Shown here piece after piece: positions 41,674-52,795 of a stretch of 64,000 nt of DNA. The notes beneath the pieces are model-generated. The model saw nothing but the letters and a program-made list of their open reading frames with translations, had not been told where the DNA came from and made no database searches. The DNA is from Bacillus paramycoides (lineage in GTDB: Bacteria; Bacillota; Bacilli; Bacillales; Bacillaceae_G), in contig NZ_MAOI01000134.1 in the NCBI RefSeq assembly GCF_001884235.1, positions 1 to 64,000 of the forward strand, written 5' to 3'. Every line of letters begins with the position of its first letter. Position 1 is the stretch's first letter. The position numbers and the translations under genes were made by a program.

Positions 41674-43151
41674 TATAATATAATCGCAATTAATCCACCA
41701 GATCCTTCATTAATAATTCTTTCTAGCGTTTCTTTCAACTTATATCGAGCGTTTTCTGGCATTAGAGATAACTTCGCTTGAATTCCTTCTCTAACAATGG
41801 AGCTGAGAGAGCGCCCAAATATATCAGAATTCCAGATTGATAGCGGATCATCTTCAAAGTCCTGCATCAAATAACGAACTAGTTCTTCACTTTGTTTTTC
41901 AGTACCAATAATCGGTTCAAATGTTGATTCTACATCCACTTTAATCATATGAATAGACGGGGCAACAGCCTTTAATTTAACACCGAATCTTGAACCGTGA
42001 CGAATAATTTCCGGTTCATCTAAACTCATATCAGCTAACGCAGGCGCCGCTACTCCATATCCTGTTTGTTTTACCATACGTAAAGCATCTGCCACTTGAT
42101 CATATTCTGTTTTCGCATGAGATAAATCGAGCATAAGTTTCAATAAATGATCTTTCCCTCGAATCTCCACTCCTACTACTTCTTTTAAAATTTGATCATA
42201 TAATTCGTCTGGTGCATATAAATCAATCTCCGCTACCCCTTGCCCCATATCAATGCCAGCTAAACTTGCTCGATCAATAAATTCATATTGACTAAACTGC
42301 CAAACGACACGATCCACATCACGAAGACGTTTTATATCCTTCACAGTCTCTTGAACTGCTTCTTGATAACTTTGGCGTAACCAATGTCCTTCATTTAGCA
42401 CCATAACCCAGCTTGGAAGGTTTACATTCACTTCTAAAACCGGGAACTCAAATAGTGCTTCTCGAAGTACATTATACACATCTGTTTCTCTTAAACTCTC
42501 AACACTCATTGCAATTACTGGGATATCATATTCTTCAGATAAACTTTGACGTAACTGCTCTGTATCTGGATGGTATGGCTGCACAGTGTTGATAATCATA
42601 ATGAAAGGCTTTCCTACTTCTTTTAACTCATTTACAACGCGTTCTTCTGCCTCTATATAATCTCTCCTTGGAATTTCACCAATCGTTCCATCTGTTGTAA
42701 TAACTACACCAATTGTTGAGTGCTCTTGAATTACTTTACGCGTTCCAATTTCTGCAGCTTCATGGAATGGAATAGGCTCTTCATACCAAGGAGTATTAAT
42801 CATGCGCGGGCCGTTCTCATCCTCATAGCCTTTTGCTCCTGGAACTGTATATCCAACACAATCTACTAATCGAATATTCACTTCAAGACCTTCATCTACT
42901 TCGATAGAAACCGCTTGGTTTGGAACAAACTTCGGTTCCGTCGTCATAATTGTACGACCAGCAGCACTTTGAGGCAGTTCATCCTGCGCTCTTTGACGGT
43001 CTGACTCATTTTCAATATTTGGAATAACAACAAGTTCCATAAATTTTTTAATAAACGTTGATTTCCCTGTTCGAACAGCTCCTACAACTCCAAAATAAAT
43101 ATCACCGCCTGTGCGTTCCGCAATATCTTTAAAAATGTCTACCTTTTCCAA
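41673..43151 (-). CDS. spoIVA: Stage IV sporulation protein A, spore coat ATPase
   Basis: Builds the basement layer of the spore coat on the forespore surface through ATP-driven polymerisation. 492 residues. N-terminal TRAFAC-type ATPase with Walker A GAVRTGKST (24-32), MTTEPKFVPN, LVDCVGYTVPGAKGYEDENG. Middle domain, and the conserved C-terminus ERIINEGSGGLIAIIL. Starts with TTG at 43151 seven bases after GGGAGG. The 243-base upstream region probably carries a sigma-E promoter (GTCATAT and ATATGATAT). Confidence 0.97.
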   Translation of the reverse strand: MEKVDIFKDIAERTGGDIYFGVVGAVRTGKSTFIKKFMELVVIPNIENESDRQRAQDELPQSAAGRTIMTTEPKFVPNQAVSIEVDEGLEVNIRLVDCVGYTVPGAKGYEDENGPRMINTPWYEEPIPFHEAAEIGTRKVIQEHSTIGVVITTDGTIGEIPRRDYIEAEERVVNELKEVGKPFIMIINTVQPYHPDTEQLRQSLSEEYDIPVIAMSVESLRETDVYNVLREALFEFPVLEVNVNLPSWVMVLNEGHWLRQSYQEAVQETVKDIKRLRDVDRVVWQFSQYEFIDRASLAGIDMGQGVAEIDLYAPDELYDQILKEVVGVEIRGKDHLLKLMLDLSHAKTEYDQVADALRMVKQTGYGVAAPALADMSLDEPEIIRHGSRFGVKLKAVAPSIHMIKVDVESTFEPIIGTEKQSEELVRYLMQDFEDDPLSIWNSDIFGRSLSSIVREGIQAKLSLMPENARYKLKETLERIINEGSGGLIAIIL

Positions 43152-43263
43152 GTGATTCCCTCCCTCGAAATTTTTGGGAATAATTCCACATTTATAGTCA
43201 ACTAATACCTTCTCTAACGTTGCCTATAATATCTGATATAATATAATGGTATTCTAGAAATCC

Positions 43264-43289
43264 GGACAATATATCATATAATTTTGTCC
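43264..43289. promoter_or_regulatory. Palindrome upstream of spoIVA
   Basis: GGACAA and TTGTCC arms of six bases flank a 14-bp AT-rich core containing ATAT repeats. It lies about 115 bases before the spoIVA start and overlaps the sigma-E-like boxes. Possible operator. Confidence 0.4.
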
Positions 43290-43350
43290 AATTTCATATG
43301 ACTATTTAAAAAATACCTTTTGTTTGCATCGCAAGTTGTATAACATAAAA

Positions 43351-43388
43351 AACCTTTCTTCTAGAACTTATTCGCTAAAAGAAAGGTT
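43351..43388 (-). terminator. Terminator after yphF
   Basis: 8-bp GC-containing stem AACCTTTC/GAAAGGTT, followed by T's on the minus strand. Confidence 0.72.
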
Positions 43389-43394
43389 CATGAC

Positions 43395-44108
43395 TTATGA
43401 TTTAAAAAAAATTGGTTCTCCGTCCTTTACTGTATACGGTAAAGAATATGCAGGAACAAATGGGGAATCTTTCGATAGTATATTCCGAATATCTTCCCCT
43501 TCCTTAAATTGCCCTTCATTTTTTTTCAACGCTTCATATAAGTCAATTCTATAATCAACGAACACTTCACCTTTTTCATTGATTACAAGAGGAAGTCCCT
43601 TTCCAGAATATGGACTTGTCACTTGTGGTACATCTTTATATCCTAGTTTTTTGAAATCCAATTCATAAACACCATCTGTAATTACTTTTTTAAAAGGTGG
43701 ATATTGATGTTCATCACGATACATCTTAAGCTTTAATGTCACTTCTTGAATTTGTTCCGCCATCCTAACATCAATTAACTTTACTGTTGGATTTGTTTCA
43801 ACATCTATTAATACATATTGATATACGCCACCACTTTCATATGCATTCCCTGGTGCCTCTTGTATGTATCGAGGAGCAATTTTTTGAAAGTCAATTGGAT
43901 ACTTCTGATAAATCGGTGTACTCATATCACGTGTCTTAATTGGTAATAAACCATCAGTTTGTTCCCTATATGTAGTAATGGCTTTTTGTACAACTTGTAA
44001 CTGATCTTCATAAGGAATAGCATTTTGTTTCATATTTTCTTTTGGATACATACACCCTGTTAAAATGCTTATGCAACAAAATATTAAAATAATATAGATT
44101 TTTTTCAC
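43395..44108 (-). CDS. yphF: Lipoprotein YphF
   Basis: 237 residues. Signal and lipobox (IYIILIFCCISILTGC, Cys near 19), so exported and acylated. Remaining sequence is mixed alpha/beta with repeated DGxYELDFKKLGYKDVPQVT-type stretches; similar to YphF of bacilli, function unknown. GTG at 44108 follows AAAGGTG by seven bases; a TTG at 44114 is too close. Between spoIVA and yphE, as in B. subtilis. As a lipoprotein it could be a Lit substrate. Confidence 0.82.
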   Translation of the reverse strand: MKKIYIILIFCCISILTGCMYPKENMKQNAIPYEDQLQVVQKAITTYREQTDGLLPIKTRDMSTPIYQKYPIDFQKIAPRYIQEAPGNAYESGGVYQYVLIDVETNPTVKLIDVRMAEQIQEVTLKLKMYRDEHQYPPFKKVITDGVYELDFKKLGYKDVPQVTSPYSGKGLPLVINEKGEVFVDYRIDLYEALKKNEGQFKEGEDIRNILSKDSPFVPAYSLPYTVKDGEPIFFKS

Positions 44109-44173
44109 TGACAATCACCTTTTCATGCTAGTATGGACTGTTCCTTTTGTAACATTTATCAACTACACATCCT

Positions 44174-44377
44174 CTATTGCTCAATAGGACCACTAAATAC
44201 AACAAGAAAAATAACAATTCCAGATACAATCATGAGGGTGTACGCTACTAACGCTGTAATCCCTTTCAAAAATTTATTCTTCATTTTATGCCTACTTAAT
44301 AAAATAAAACTTACCGCAAGAAACATAAATCCAATTGAACCTAAAGCAAACCACATTTTTATAAGCCCTTCCGACAT
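44174..44377 (-). CDS. yphE: Small membrane protein YphE
   Basis: 67 residues with two membrane helices (WFALGSIGFMFLAVSFILLS and ITALVAYTLMIVSGIVIFLV) joined by a basic loop (RHKMKNKFLKG). Matches the small protein between yphF and gpsA in bacilli. Function unknown. ATG at 44377 after AAAGGGG. Confidence 0.8.
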   Translation of the reverse strand: MSEGLIKMWFALGSIGFMFLAVSFILLSRHKMKNKFLKGITALVAYTLMIVSGIVIFLVVFSGPIEQ

Positions 44378-44492
44378 ATATACACCCCTTTACTTTTTAA
44401 CTATTTTTATACTATTTTAACAAATTAAAATCTTTAAACAAATAGAAATCCGCATTTTACCGTGAATTAACAAAATTTAAATAAAATAATAA

Positions 44493-44522
44493 AACCGAAG
44501 CACGTTATTTCGCGCTTCGGTT
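44493..44522 (-). terminator. Terminator after spoVIF
   Basis: 9-bp stem AACCGAAGC/GCTTCGGTT with a 12-base loop and T-rich tail on the minus strand. Confidence 0.78.
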
Positions 44523-44604
44523 GACCAAATATGCCCTTAACAGCTCTATTCCCATTCTTTCATGACTATCATATGCATTCTCTAAACTCTTTGTTTCTCA
44601 TATT

Positions 44605-44856
44605 TTACTTTTTAAACATTTTACTTAACGAGCTAAAATCCGCTGGCATATTATTGTTAATGATTGCTTTTACAATTTGATCCTCTTGCTCTTTTGGCAC
44701 TTCACGTCCTGCCATTAGAGCAACTTGATGAATCAATTGGCGAAGCACTTTCTCATCACGTAAGTTCGCATTTTGAACAGACGACGCTAATTTAAAAATA
44801 TCTTCTTTGTTCACTTTCGCTTCTTTTTCAATGTTACTAAAAATGTTGTTATCCAT
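44605..44856 (-). CDS. spoVIF: Stage VI sporulation protein F
   Basis: 83 residues, SpoVIF family, needed in B. subtilis (yjcC) for late coat assembly. MDNNIFSNIEKEAKVNKEDI, LASSVQNANLRDEKVLRQLI, REVPKEQEDQIVKAI, and SSLSKMFKK. Start ATG at 44856; AGGGTG precedes it, while GTG at 44865 overlaps that site. In B. subtilis this gene is elsewhere, so the location here differs. Confidence 0.87.
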   Translation of the reverse strand: MDNNIFSNIEKEAKVNKEDIFKLASSVQNANLRDEKVLRQLIHQVALMAGREVPKEQEDQIVKAIINNNMPADFSSLSKMFKK

Positions 44857-44938
44857 TCTTTTCACCCTCTCCTCAAGTTACTCTTCATCCTATGCAAAAA
44901 TGAAAAATTGGTGAAAAGACCCATAAAAAATAAAAAAA

Positions 44939-44975
44939 CGGTAGAAGTACGAAATGTACTTCTACCGCTTTTTTT
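44939..44975 (-). terminator. Terminator after gpsA
   Basis: Perfect 12-bp stem CGGTAGAAGTAC/GTACTTCTACCG, loop GAAAT, T-run on both strands. Confidence 0.9.
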
Positions 44976-45996
44976 ATAACAAATCAGGTATCGCTTCAAC
45001 TTCATGTTTTCGAACACGTCCCATCAATGAGCCTACTGCATATTTTACATTATTCTCATTGAACAACACGTCATATAAAGCCGCTGTGATCGGCATTTCA
45101 ACTTCCATTTTCTCTGCCAGCTCATGGGCAGCTTTCGTTGTTCGTACACCTTCAACAACCATACCCATGCTTTCTAACACTTCTTCTAAAGAGTGTCCTT
45201 TTCCAAGCATATTACCTGCACGCCAATTTCGGCTATGCACACTTGTACAAGTTACAATTAAGTCACCCATACCAGTTAAGCCAGCAAATGTAAGTGGATT
45301 TCCGCCCATCTTTCTTCCTAAACGAGCAATTTCCGTTAAACCACGTGTCATTAATGCCGCTTTCGCATTATCACCTAATCCAAGTCCGTCAGTTATTCCG
45401 GCAGCTAGTGCAATAATATTTTTTAAAGCACCACCAAGTTCAACTCCAACGATATCTGGATTTGTATATACACGGAAATAGCTATTCATAAACAAATCCT
45501 GTACTCCCTCAGCCGCTTCCATACGTTTAGCTGCGGACGTGACAGTTGTCGCTTGACGTAAACCTACCTCTTCAGCATGACTCGGTCCAGACAGTACCAC
45601 AACATCTTTGATCAAGTTCTCTGGAATTTCTTCCTCAATCATTTCCGAAATACGTTTTGACGTGCCTGGTTCGATTCCTTTACTTGCATGAATCCAAGTA
45701 ATTGGTTCTGTAACAATTTCTTTCATCTCTTGCAATACGTCTCTGTACGCTTTCGTCGGTACTACTAGCAGTACTGTGTTTACATCTACTAATGCTTCTT
45801 CTAAAGAAGAGTAGGCTACGATTGTGCTTGGCAATGTAATCCCTGGAAGATATCTACTGTTCTCATGCTTTGTATTAATTTCATCCATGAGTTCAGATCG
45901 GTTTCCCCAAATACGTACATCATGCCCATTGTCAGCTAATACCATCGCTAACGCTGTTCCCCAGCTACCTGCTCCAATTACTGTGATTTTTGTCAT
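44974..45996 (-). CDS. gpsA: Glycerol-3-phosphate dehydrogenase, NAD(P)+
   Basis: Makes sn-glycerol-3-phosphate for phospholipids and teichoic acids. 340 residues. Rossmann VIGAGSWGTALAMVLADNGH, catalytic GGALKNIIALAAGITDGLGLG. ATG at 45996 follows GGAGAGG. 18 bases after der, so one transcript der-gpsA. Confidence 0.96.
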   Translation of the reverse strand: MTKITVIGAGSWGTALAMVLADNGHDVRIWGNRSELMDEINTKHENSRYLPGITLPSTIVAYSSLEEALVDVNTVLLVVPTKAYRDVLQEMKEIVTEPITWIHASKGIEPGTSKRISEMIEEEIPENLIKDVVVLSGPSHAEEVGLRQATTVTSAAKRMEAAEGVQDLFMNSYFRVYTNPDIVGVELGGALKNIIALAAGITDGLGLGDNAKAALMTRGLTEIARLGRKMGGNPLTFAGLTGMGDLIVTCTSVHSRNWRAGNMLGKGHSLEEVLESMGMVVEGVRTTKAAHELAEKMEVEMPITAALYDVLFNENNVKYAVGSLMGRVRKHEVEAIPDLL

Positions 45997-46014
45997 AAAA
46001 TCACATCCTCTCCA

Positions 46015-47325
46015 TTAGTCTCTTGCTCTAGCGATAATGTGAATCGGCGTTCCTACAAAACCGAACGCTTCACGTAAACGATTCTTTAAGAAGCGCTCAT
46101 ATGAAAAGTGCATTAATTCTGTATCGTTTACAAACACAACAAATGTTGGTGGTTTTACCGCAACCTGTGTCGCATAGAAGATTTTCAGACGGCTACCATT
46201 ATGAGTCGGCGTTGGATTCATCGCTACCGCATCCATAATTACATCATTTAATACATTCGTTTGTACACGGATACTATGGCTTTCATTTACTTCATTAATA
46301 ACCGGTAATAATGTTTGTGTACGTTTTTTCGTCTTCGCAGATAAGAATACAATCGGCGCATAATCTAAAAATTGGAAATGAGCACGAATGTTTTCTTCAA
46401 ATGCTTTCATTGTTTTCTCATCTTTCTTAACTGCATCCCATTTGTTTACGACGATAATAACAGCTCGTCCTGAATCATGAGCATATCCAGCGATTTTTTT
46501 ATCTTGCTCAATAATTCCTTCTTCTCCGTCTAAAACGACTAAGACAACGTCAGAACGTTCTATCGCTCTAAGTGCACGAAGTACACTATACTTTTCTGTA
46601 CTTTCGTATACTTTCCCTTTTTTACGCATACCAGCTGTATCGATGATTACATAATCTTGACCATCTTTACTATATGGTGTATCGACAGCATCACGTGTCG
46701 TTCCCGCTACATTACTTACAATTACACGTTCTTGACCAAGAAGTGCATTTACAAGTGATGATTTCCCTACGTTTGGACGTCCAATTAAAGAGAAACGGAT
46801 TGTTTCATCGTCATACGCTTCTTCTTCAATCTTTGGAAAATGATTCGCAGCCTCATCTAACAAATCACCTAGTCCTAAACCGTGCGTACCTGAAATTGGG
46901 AATGGCTCGCCAAATCCTAATGCATAAAAATCATAAATATCACTACGCATTTCTGGATTATCAACCTTATTTACCGCAAGTACAACAGGTTTGTTCGAAC
47001 GATATAAAATTTTAGCAACTTCTTCATCAGCTGCAGTTACACCATCGCGACCATTTGTCATAAAAATGATAACATCTGCTTCATCAATCGCTACTTCCGC
47101 TTGTTGACGAATTTGTGTCAAGAACGGCTCGTCTCCAATATCAATTCCACCTGTATCAATAATGTTAAATTCATGATTTAACCATTCTCCCGCACTATAA
47201 ATACGGTCTCGTGTTACACCTGGAATATCTTCTACGATTGAAACTCTTTCTCCAACAATTCTATTAAAAATAGTAGATTTCCCTACGTTCGGGCGGCCTA
47301 CTATCGCTATTACTGGTTTCGGCAT
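46015..47325 (-). CDS. der: Ribosome-assembly GTPase Der (EngA)
   Basis: Tandem GTPase for 50S assembly. 436 residues. First G domain [14 protein letters not shown] (8-21), second [14 protein letters not shown] (about 181-194), C-terminal KH-like domain ([19 protein letters not shown]). ATG at 47325 after AAAGGATG. A terminator lies 40 bases upstream, so der starts a new unit, probably with gpsA. Confidence 0.96.
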   Translation of the reverse strand: MPKPVIAIVGRPNVGKSTIFNRIVGERVSIVEDIPGVTRDRIYSAGEWLNHEFNIIDTGGIDIGDEPFLTQIRQQAEVAIDEADVIIFMTNGRDGVTAADEEVAKILYRSNKPVVLAVNKVDNPEMRSDIYDFYALGFGEPFPISGTHGLGLGDLLDEAANHFPKIEEEAYDDETIRFSLIGRPNVGKSSLVNALLGQERVIVSNVAGTTRDAVDTPYSKDGQDYVIIDTAGMRKKGKVYESTEKYSVLRALRAIERSDVVLVVLDGEEGIIEQDKKIAGYAHDSGRAVIIVVNKWDAVKKDEKTMKAFEENIRAHFQFLDYAPIVFLSAKTKKRTQTLLPVINEVNESHSIRVQTNVLNDVIMDAVAMNPTPTHNGSRLKIFYATQVAVKPPTFVVFVNDTELMHFSYERFLKNRLREAFGFVGTPIHIIARARD

Positions 47326-47364
47326 ATACTTTCATCCTTTCAACTTGCTTCTGTTTATTATGTA

Positions 47365-47390
47365 AAAAACCCTTCTTTGTGCAAGAAGGG
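47365..47390 (-). terminator. Terminator between the YIEGIA operon and der
   Basis: 8-bp stem CCCTTCTT/AAGAAGGG, loop TGTGC, T's on the minus strand. Ends the yphA-YIEGIA-capping transcript. Confidence 0.8.
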
Positions 47391-47449
47391 ATTTGCATTC
47401 CAGAATATTTCTCAACGTATCAAAACACCTCACATTATACCACACGTTG

Positions 47450-47635
47450 CTAATGTTTCACAATAATATATACATTCTCTTGTAAGCGATGCGCAATACC
47501 ATCTAAAATGGCTTCTAAATTATTTGCAACAAATTCTAGTTCCTCTGTCGACTCACAAACAAATAAAGGGGCACCACCCGCAAATTTTCCCGGCGTTGTT
47601 GTAATAACTGCGAGAATAACACTTTCTAACATCAT
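47450..47635 (-). CDS. Capping-complex subunit for YIEGIA
   Basis: 61-residue soluble protein. VILAVITTTPGKFAGGAPLF, then FVANNLEAILDGIAHRLQEN. Recognised as the small partner encoded with YIEGIA proteins in spore formers. The start ATG overlaps the YIEGIA stop by 4 bases (ATGA), with GGGGAGATAAGAG as ribosome binding site. Function of the pair is not established. Confidence 0.78.
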   Translation of the reverse strand: MMLESVILAVITTTPGKFAGGAPLFVCESTEELEFVANNLEAILDGIAHRLQENVYIIVKH

Positions 47636-48525
47636 CTCTTATCTCCCCTTCCCTTCGGAGCTTCCGATGACATATGAACAGCACTCTCTAATGTTGGGAC
47701 ATTTCCAATTACCCCTATCGCTTTCTCTGCATCTTGATCTTGCGGAAGAACAAAAATCCCGACTCTCCCATCCTCTAAATCACGCTTCGCTAACGGCACA
47801 AGTGCCGGTGTACCAGAATCTTTATATACCCCTAAAGCAACAGAAACATCATGTAAAATAGCTTGACGTTGTCCTAAATTCGCGATTGTAACCATCGCAT
47901 CGATCGATTTCGGCTTTAAAATAAAGCCCATTCCATATTTCATAATTTCTTCTTGCCTTGCTGGCAATCCAATATTCATAATATAAATATTATCAATATA
48001 AAGTCCCGCCCCTTCAAAATGGAGTGGAACATGCTCAATCTCTACAAGATCATGGAGCCTTTTACCAGACATTAGTATTTTCGAGATAAAAAATGCTATT
48101 ATACCAGTTATTATCCCGGCAATCCACGAATGGAATCCTATATACGCAAACGTTGTCACAAACGACGTTAACATCGCCAAATAGTTACGACTTTCAAATA
48201 CTAATGCAATTCCTTCAATGTATGTATTGCCACGCGGTACGAGCTCATATCCATCTAATTGTTGAAGTGTATTTCTTTCCATGTTGCGCACATCACGAAA
48301 TTGCGTCGCTGCTAATGTAAGAAATGTAATTGCAGAAAAATCTTTTTTCAAAATAGACGGGATAGCAATCGCTCCTAAAGCCGCTGCAATTAAACCCATC
48401 GCAATATGAATAATTTTTCCATGAAGCCTCGTCGGATATTGCCTCGTATCTGTGCGAAGCATTAACACCCTAGTTACTGTCCCTGCAATTACGCCACATA
48501 AAATGGCTGGTGTATATTCAGTCAT
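47632..48525 (-). CDS. yphB: YIEGIA-family membrane protein (YphB/SeaA)
   Basis: 297 residues, several membrane segments in the first 150 (ILCGVIAGTVTRVLML; IAMGLIAAALGAIAIP; ALVFESRNYLAMLTSFVTTF), with the name-giving motif TYIEGIALVF at about 105. C-terminal cytoplasmic part with charged SGKRLHDLVEIEHVPLHF. Found in spore-forming bacilli; B. subtilis SeaA is linked to spore envelope assembly. Co-operonic with yphA upstream (8-base overlap) and the capping subunit downstream. Confidence 0.82.
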   Translation of the reverse strand: MTEYTPAILCGVIAGTVTRVLMLRTDTRQYPTRLHGKIIHIAMGLIAAALGAIAIPSILKKDFSAITFLTLAATQFRDVRNMERNTLQQLDGYELVPRGNTYIEGIALVFESRNYLAMLTSFVTTFAYIGFHSWIAGIITGIIAFFISKILMSGKRLHDLVEIEHVPLHFEGAGLYIDNIYIMNIGLPARQEEIMKYGMGFILKPKSIDAMVTIANLGQRQAILHDVSVALGVYKDSGTPALVPLAKRDLEDGRVGIFVLPQDQDAEKAIGVIGNVPTLESAVHMSSEAPKGRGDKR

Positions 48526-49129
48526 GTATTACCCTCGTCTTTCTTTTACGTGTTTTCCGCTTAAACTGTTCCATGTATACTGATGCTTTTGCAATCCAAA
48601 ATAAAATTGCCATAAATAATGTAGAAACGGCGACGATATCAAAAAATGCTAAACTACCGTAATCATAGGGAAAATTTAGTTTCCAAAAAATAAGTGTCAC
48701 TAGCAATTCCCCTTGTAACATCCCTATATATAAGGAGCATAATCGTAATATGCGATCCCCATGTAATAAAACCGATGCATACACAAGAGCACTACTTAAC
48801 AAAAACAACCTATCAACCACGATCCAAATCGGATCATACACTTCTAACAAATGAAAACTTGTATATAACATTGCAATAATAAGTGCCGAAAGTAAGGTAT
48901 ATAATTTTTTCCAAATAGAATATTGCGCGATTCCTACAAAAGAGATAAAACAAAGTAAAAGAGCATTTACTGATACCGTGAAAGAAGCGATCGTTACATT
49001 TAATGGAGAACAAATAATAAACAGCAATATAGCAGCACTTAACTTCCAGCGAATAGATTCCTTTTTCATAAAAAACGTCACGACAATCCAGCCTATCCAA
49101 GCCACAAAATAAAAAGAATTCCCATCCAT
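48518..49129 (-). CDS. yphA: Membrane protein YphA
   Basis: 203 residues, six membrane helices (FYFVAWIGWIVVTFFM; AAILLFIICSPLNV; NALLLCFISFVGIAQY; LLSALIIAMLYTSFHL; LYIGMLQGELLVTLIFW; VSTLFMAILFWIAKA). Known only by family, YphA of bacilli. ATG at 49129 (MDGNSFYF) after GGAGGTG. First gene of yphA-YIEGIA-capping subunit. Confidence 0.83.
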   Translation of the reverse strand: MDGNSFYFVAWIGWIVVTFFMKKESIRWKLSAAILLFIICSPLNVTIASFTVSVNALLLCFISFVGIAQYSIWKKLYTLLSALIIAMLYTSFHLLEVYDPIWIVVDRLFLLSSALVYASVLLHGDRILRLCSLYIGMLQGELLVTLIFWKLNFPYDYGSLAFFDIVAVSTLFMAILFWIAKASVYMEQFKRKTRKRKTRVIHD

Positions 49130-49247
49130 CGTTACACCTCCTATGTTTTCCATTATGGGAACTTTTTATAAAACTTAATCCTTCTTTTCTTTGTGCATAG
49201 TTTTTCTCATAACAGCAACACTTTTAAGTAAGGAGGTGCTATTCATT

Positions 49248-49382
49248 ATGGGTAAAGATCGCCAAGAACGAAAACTAAGAGAGTCACGCCGTGTTGAATC
49301 GGATCGCGACCAATCACTTCAATATCCAGGTGCAACAAGTCTTGATACACCGGAGCAAGCTCGAAAGCAGAATCAGCACTAA
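49248..49382 (+). CDS. ypzI: YpzI-family small protein
   Basis: 44 residues, strongly charged: MGKDRQERKLRESRRVESDR, then DQSLQYPGATSLDTPEQARK. Matches YpzI of B. subtilis by pattern. Function unknown. ATG at 49248 after a perfect AAGGAGGTG. Plus-strand, followed by a strong terminator. Confidence 0.85.
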   Translation: MGKDRQERKLRESRRVESDRDQSLQYPGATSLDTPEQARKQNQH

Positions 49383-49388
49383 AAATAC

Positions 49389-49427
49389 AAAAAGACGGTT
49401 TCAGCGTTGTATGAAACCGTCTTTTTG
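49389..49427 (+). terminator. Terminator after ypzI
   Basis: 15-bp stem AAAAAGACGGTTTCA/TGAAACCGTCTTTTT with an eight-base loop. Confidence 0.88.
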
Positions 49428-49515
49428 CGTAATTATTTTAATAAATTCTATTCATAATATAATTCTTTTGTTTTCACATTATAAACTCGATTACTTGACG
49501 TGGCATCAATCGTAA

Positions 49516-50547
49516 CTATGCCTGTTGTTTTTTAGGATATGTAACAACATAATACGTATGAAGAGATGAATCTTTACTCTTCACTTCTACACGTACATAA
49601 TCCGACTCCCCTATTTCTTTTAACTTTCGTTCAACATCTTTTTTACGCCTGTAATATCTTCTTTTTCTTCTTTAATTTTCCTACTCGCAATGGTATTTCC
49701 TTGATCAGAAAGTAATACTACTTAAGCATCACTTAAACTCACTTCATTTGGTATATTAAAATAATAACTTATATACAAATCTTCCGATGGGTTATTTTTG
49801 TCTCCTCCTAATTCCCTCGGAAAAATTAGCGCTTCCATTCCACTTCCTGCATTCACCATTGGATTCCTATACAATTTATTCCCAACTGCGATTGCAATAT
49901 TCGCCGTTTTAATTGTCGATTGTACTGTTGTTGAACTAGAACACCCTTCTCTTACATTTGAAGTTAGTGAAATTTCAACTTTTTGATTATATCCAAAAAT
50001 CGCTGTATCTTCTCTTATATTCCGTGCATGGATATTAACATCTTCACTATTATACGTAATACGTCCTATTGTATTTTTACTATTTGAAGATATATTTTCT
50101 CCTTTTTTGTTAACATCCTCCTCTCCTAAATTATCGTAAGTTTTTTCTGTTTTTTTGACCATTAAATAGCAATCTCTTATCTTGTTTTATCGCTAACCAG
50201 TTATATTGAAAAGTTAGCACTCGTTCTGCTTTCCCATTCGTATAATTCGTTTTATACATCATTGAATACGTTAATTCATACTGTTTATCTTCGATCTCTT
50301 TAGTATCATCTATCTTAACGTCTAATGTTACCGATTTAAAATCCTTTCTCTCGTTACACAATTCTATATAAGCAGTTAAACCTTTATATGCTTCATCTTG
50401 ATTCGCATCTATAAAATACGCTCTTAATTCCTCGGCAACACTTTTCCTTTCATTTGCACCACTTTCAATAAGTCCAGCATACGCGATTAAATCTTTCTTT
50501 ACCTCATTCTCAGAAATAATAATACTTTTATTTTTGACCTCTTCATT
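49516..50547 (-). pseudogene. Decayed gene of unknown family, at least four lesions
   Basis: A minus-strand coding trace of about 340 residues broken as follows. There is no start codon (TAA at about 50548, just after the fni terminator). A frameshift in an A7 tract near 50150 joins FNGQK to TEKTYDNLGEE. A TAA follows SLSDA at 49722. A frameshift near 49642 leads to the last piece, which ends YYVVTYPKKQQA at 49516. The protein is polar, with no membrane segment left. I do not recognise the family. Flanking genes are intact. Confidence 0.75.
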
Positions 50548-50563
50548 TTATAAAAAGAAAAAA

Positions 50564-51646
<1,083 letters not shown>

Positions 51647-52795
51647 TTATTTCTTTAATTTTTTCAGTTGTTCACCGATAATATCACTTAATTGGAACGT
51701 TGCAGAATCAGAATTCGGCTCGTATTGGCTATAATCTTCTACTACATTATTTTCTTCAAGCGCTTCTTTTATGCTTAAAGAAATACGTTTTTCTGCCACG
51801 TGTACTTCAAGTACTTTAACCGTTACTTCCTGTCCCATTTCTAGTACTTCATTTGGATTTTTCACATGACGATTTGCAATTTGAGATACATGCACAAGAC
51901 CTTCAACGCCAGGTAAAATTTCAACGAATGCACCGAATGTAACAAGACGTTTTACCACTCCCTCGCGAATATCTCCAGCTTTTATTTCACTAGCAACATT
52001 TTCCCAAGGTCCTGGCTGAGCCGCCTTAATTGATAAAGAAATACGCTGTGTATCTGCATCAACAGATAACACTTTCACCTTTACCTTTTGACCTTGCTCT
52101 AATACTTCAGAAGGTTGTTCCACACGTTCGTGTGAAATTTGTGAAATGTGAACTAAACCGTCCACACCGCCTACATTTACGAATGCACCAAAATCAGTTA
52201 ATCGTTGTACTGTTCCCTCTACGATATCTCCTTCTTTCAACGAAGAAATCGCTTCTTTTTTCTTAGAATCTAGTTCTTGTTCTACTACCGCTTTATGCGA
52301 AAGGATAACACGATTTTTTTCACGGTCTAATTCAACAATTTTCACCGCTAACGCTTTCCCTTTATATTCAGTAAAATCTTCTACATAATGCACTTCTACA
52401 AGTGAAGCTGGAATAAAGCCACGAACACCAAGATCCACAACTAAACCACCATTCACGATATCCTTTACAGTAACATCAAATACATGACCTGAAGTAAATT
52501 TCTCTTGTAATTCTACCCAAGCTTTTTCTGCATCAACAGCTCTCTTAGATAATACAAGATCATCATCTTCTAATTTAATAATTTTCAATTCAAGAGTTTG
52601 ATCTAATTCTACAACATCGCTTGCTTTTTCAATATGAACGTTAGCTAATTCACTAATTGGAATCACACCATCTGTTTTGTATCCAATATTTACAAGAACT
52701 TGTTTCTCTTCAACTTTCGTTACAGAACCTGTAACAACGTCACCAACTTGTAATTCTTTTGAATTCATAACTTCTTCATTCATTTTTTCTACCAT
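51647..52795 (-). CDS. rpsA: S1-domain protein YpfD (30S ribosomal protein S1 homologue)
   Basis: RNA-binding protein, 382 residues with four S1 domains (about 16-86, 105-170, 190-259, 276-345), each with the GFVxxSxxH-type pattern such as [20 protein letters not shown] and [20 protein letters not shown]. Shorter than the six-domain proteobacterial S1. ATG at 52795 follows AGGGAGG. The acidic C-tail lacks an S1 domain. Confidence 0.93.
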   Translation of the reverse strand: MVEKMNEEVMNSKELQVGDVVTGSVTKVEEKQVLVNIGYKTDGVIPISELANVHIEKASDVVELDQTLELKIIKLEDDDLVLSKRAVDAEKAWVELQEKFTSGHVFDVTVKDIVNGGLVVDLGVRGFIPASLVEVHYVEDFTEYKGKALAVKIVELDREKNRVILSHKAVVEQELDSKKKEAISSLKEGDIVEGTVQRLTDFGAFVNVGGVDGLVHISQISHERVEQPSEVLEQGQKVKVKVLSVDADTQRISLSIKAAQPGPWENVASEIKAGDIREGVVKRLVTFGAFVEILPGVEGLVHVSQIANRHVKNPNEVLEMGQEVTVKVLEVHVAEKRISLSIKEALEENNVVEDYSQYEPNSDSATFQLSDIIGEQLKKLKK

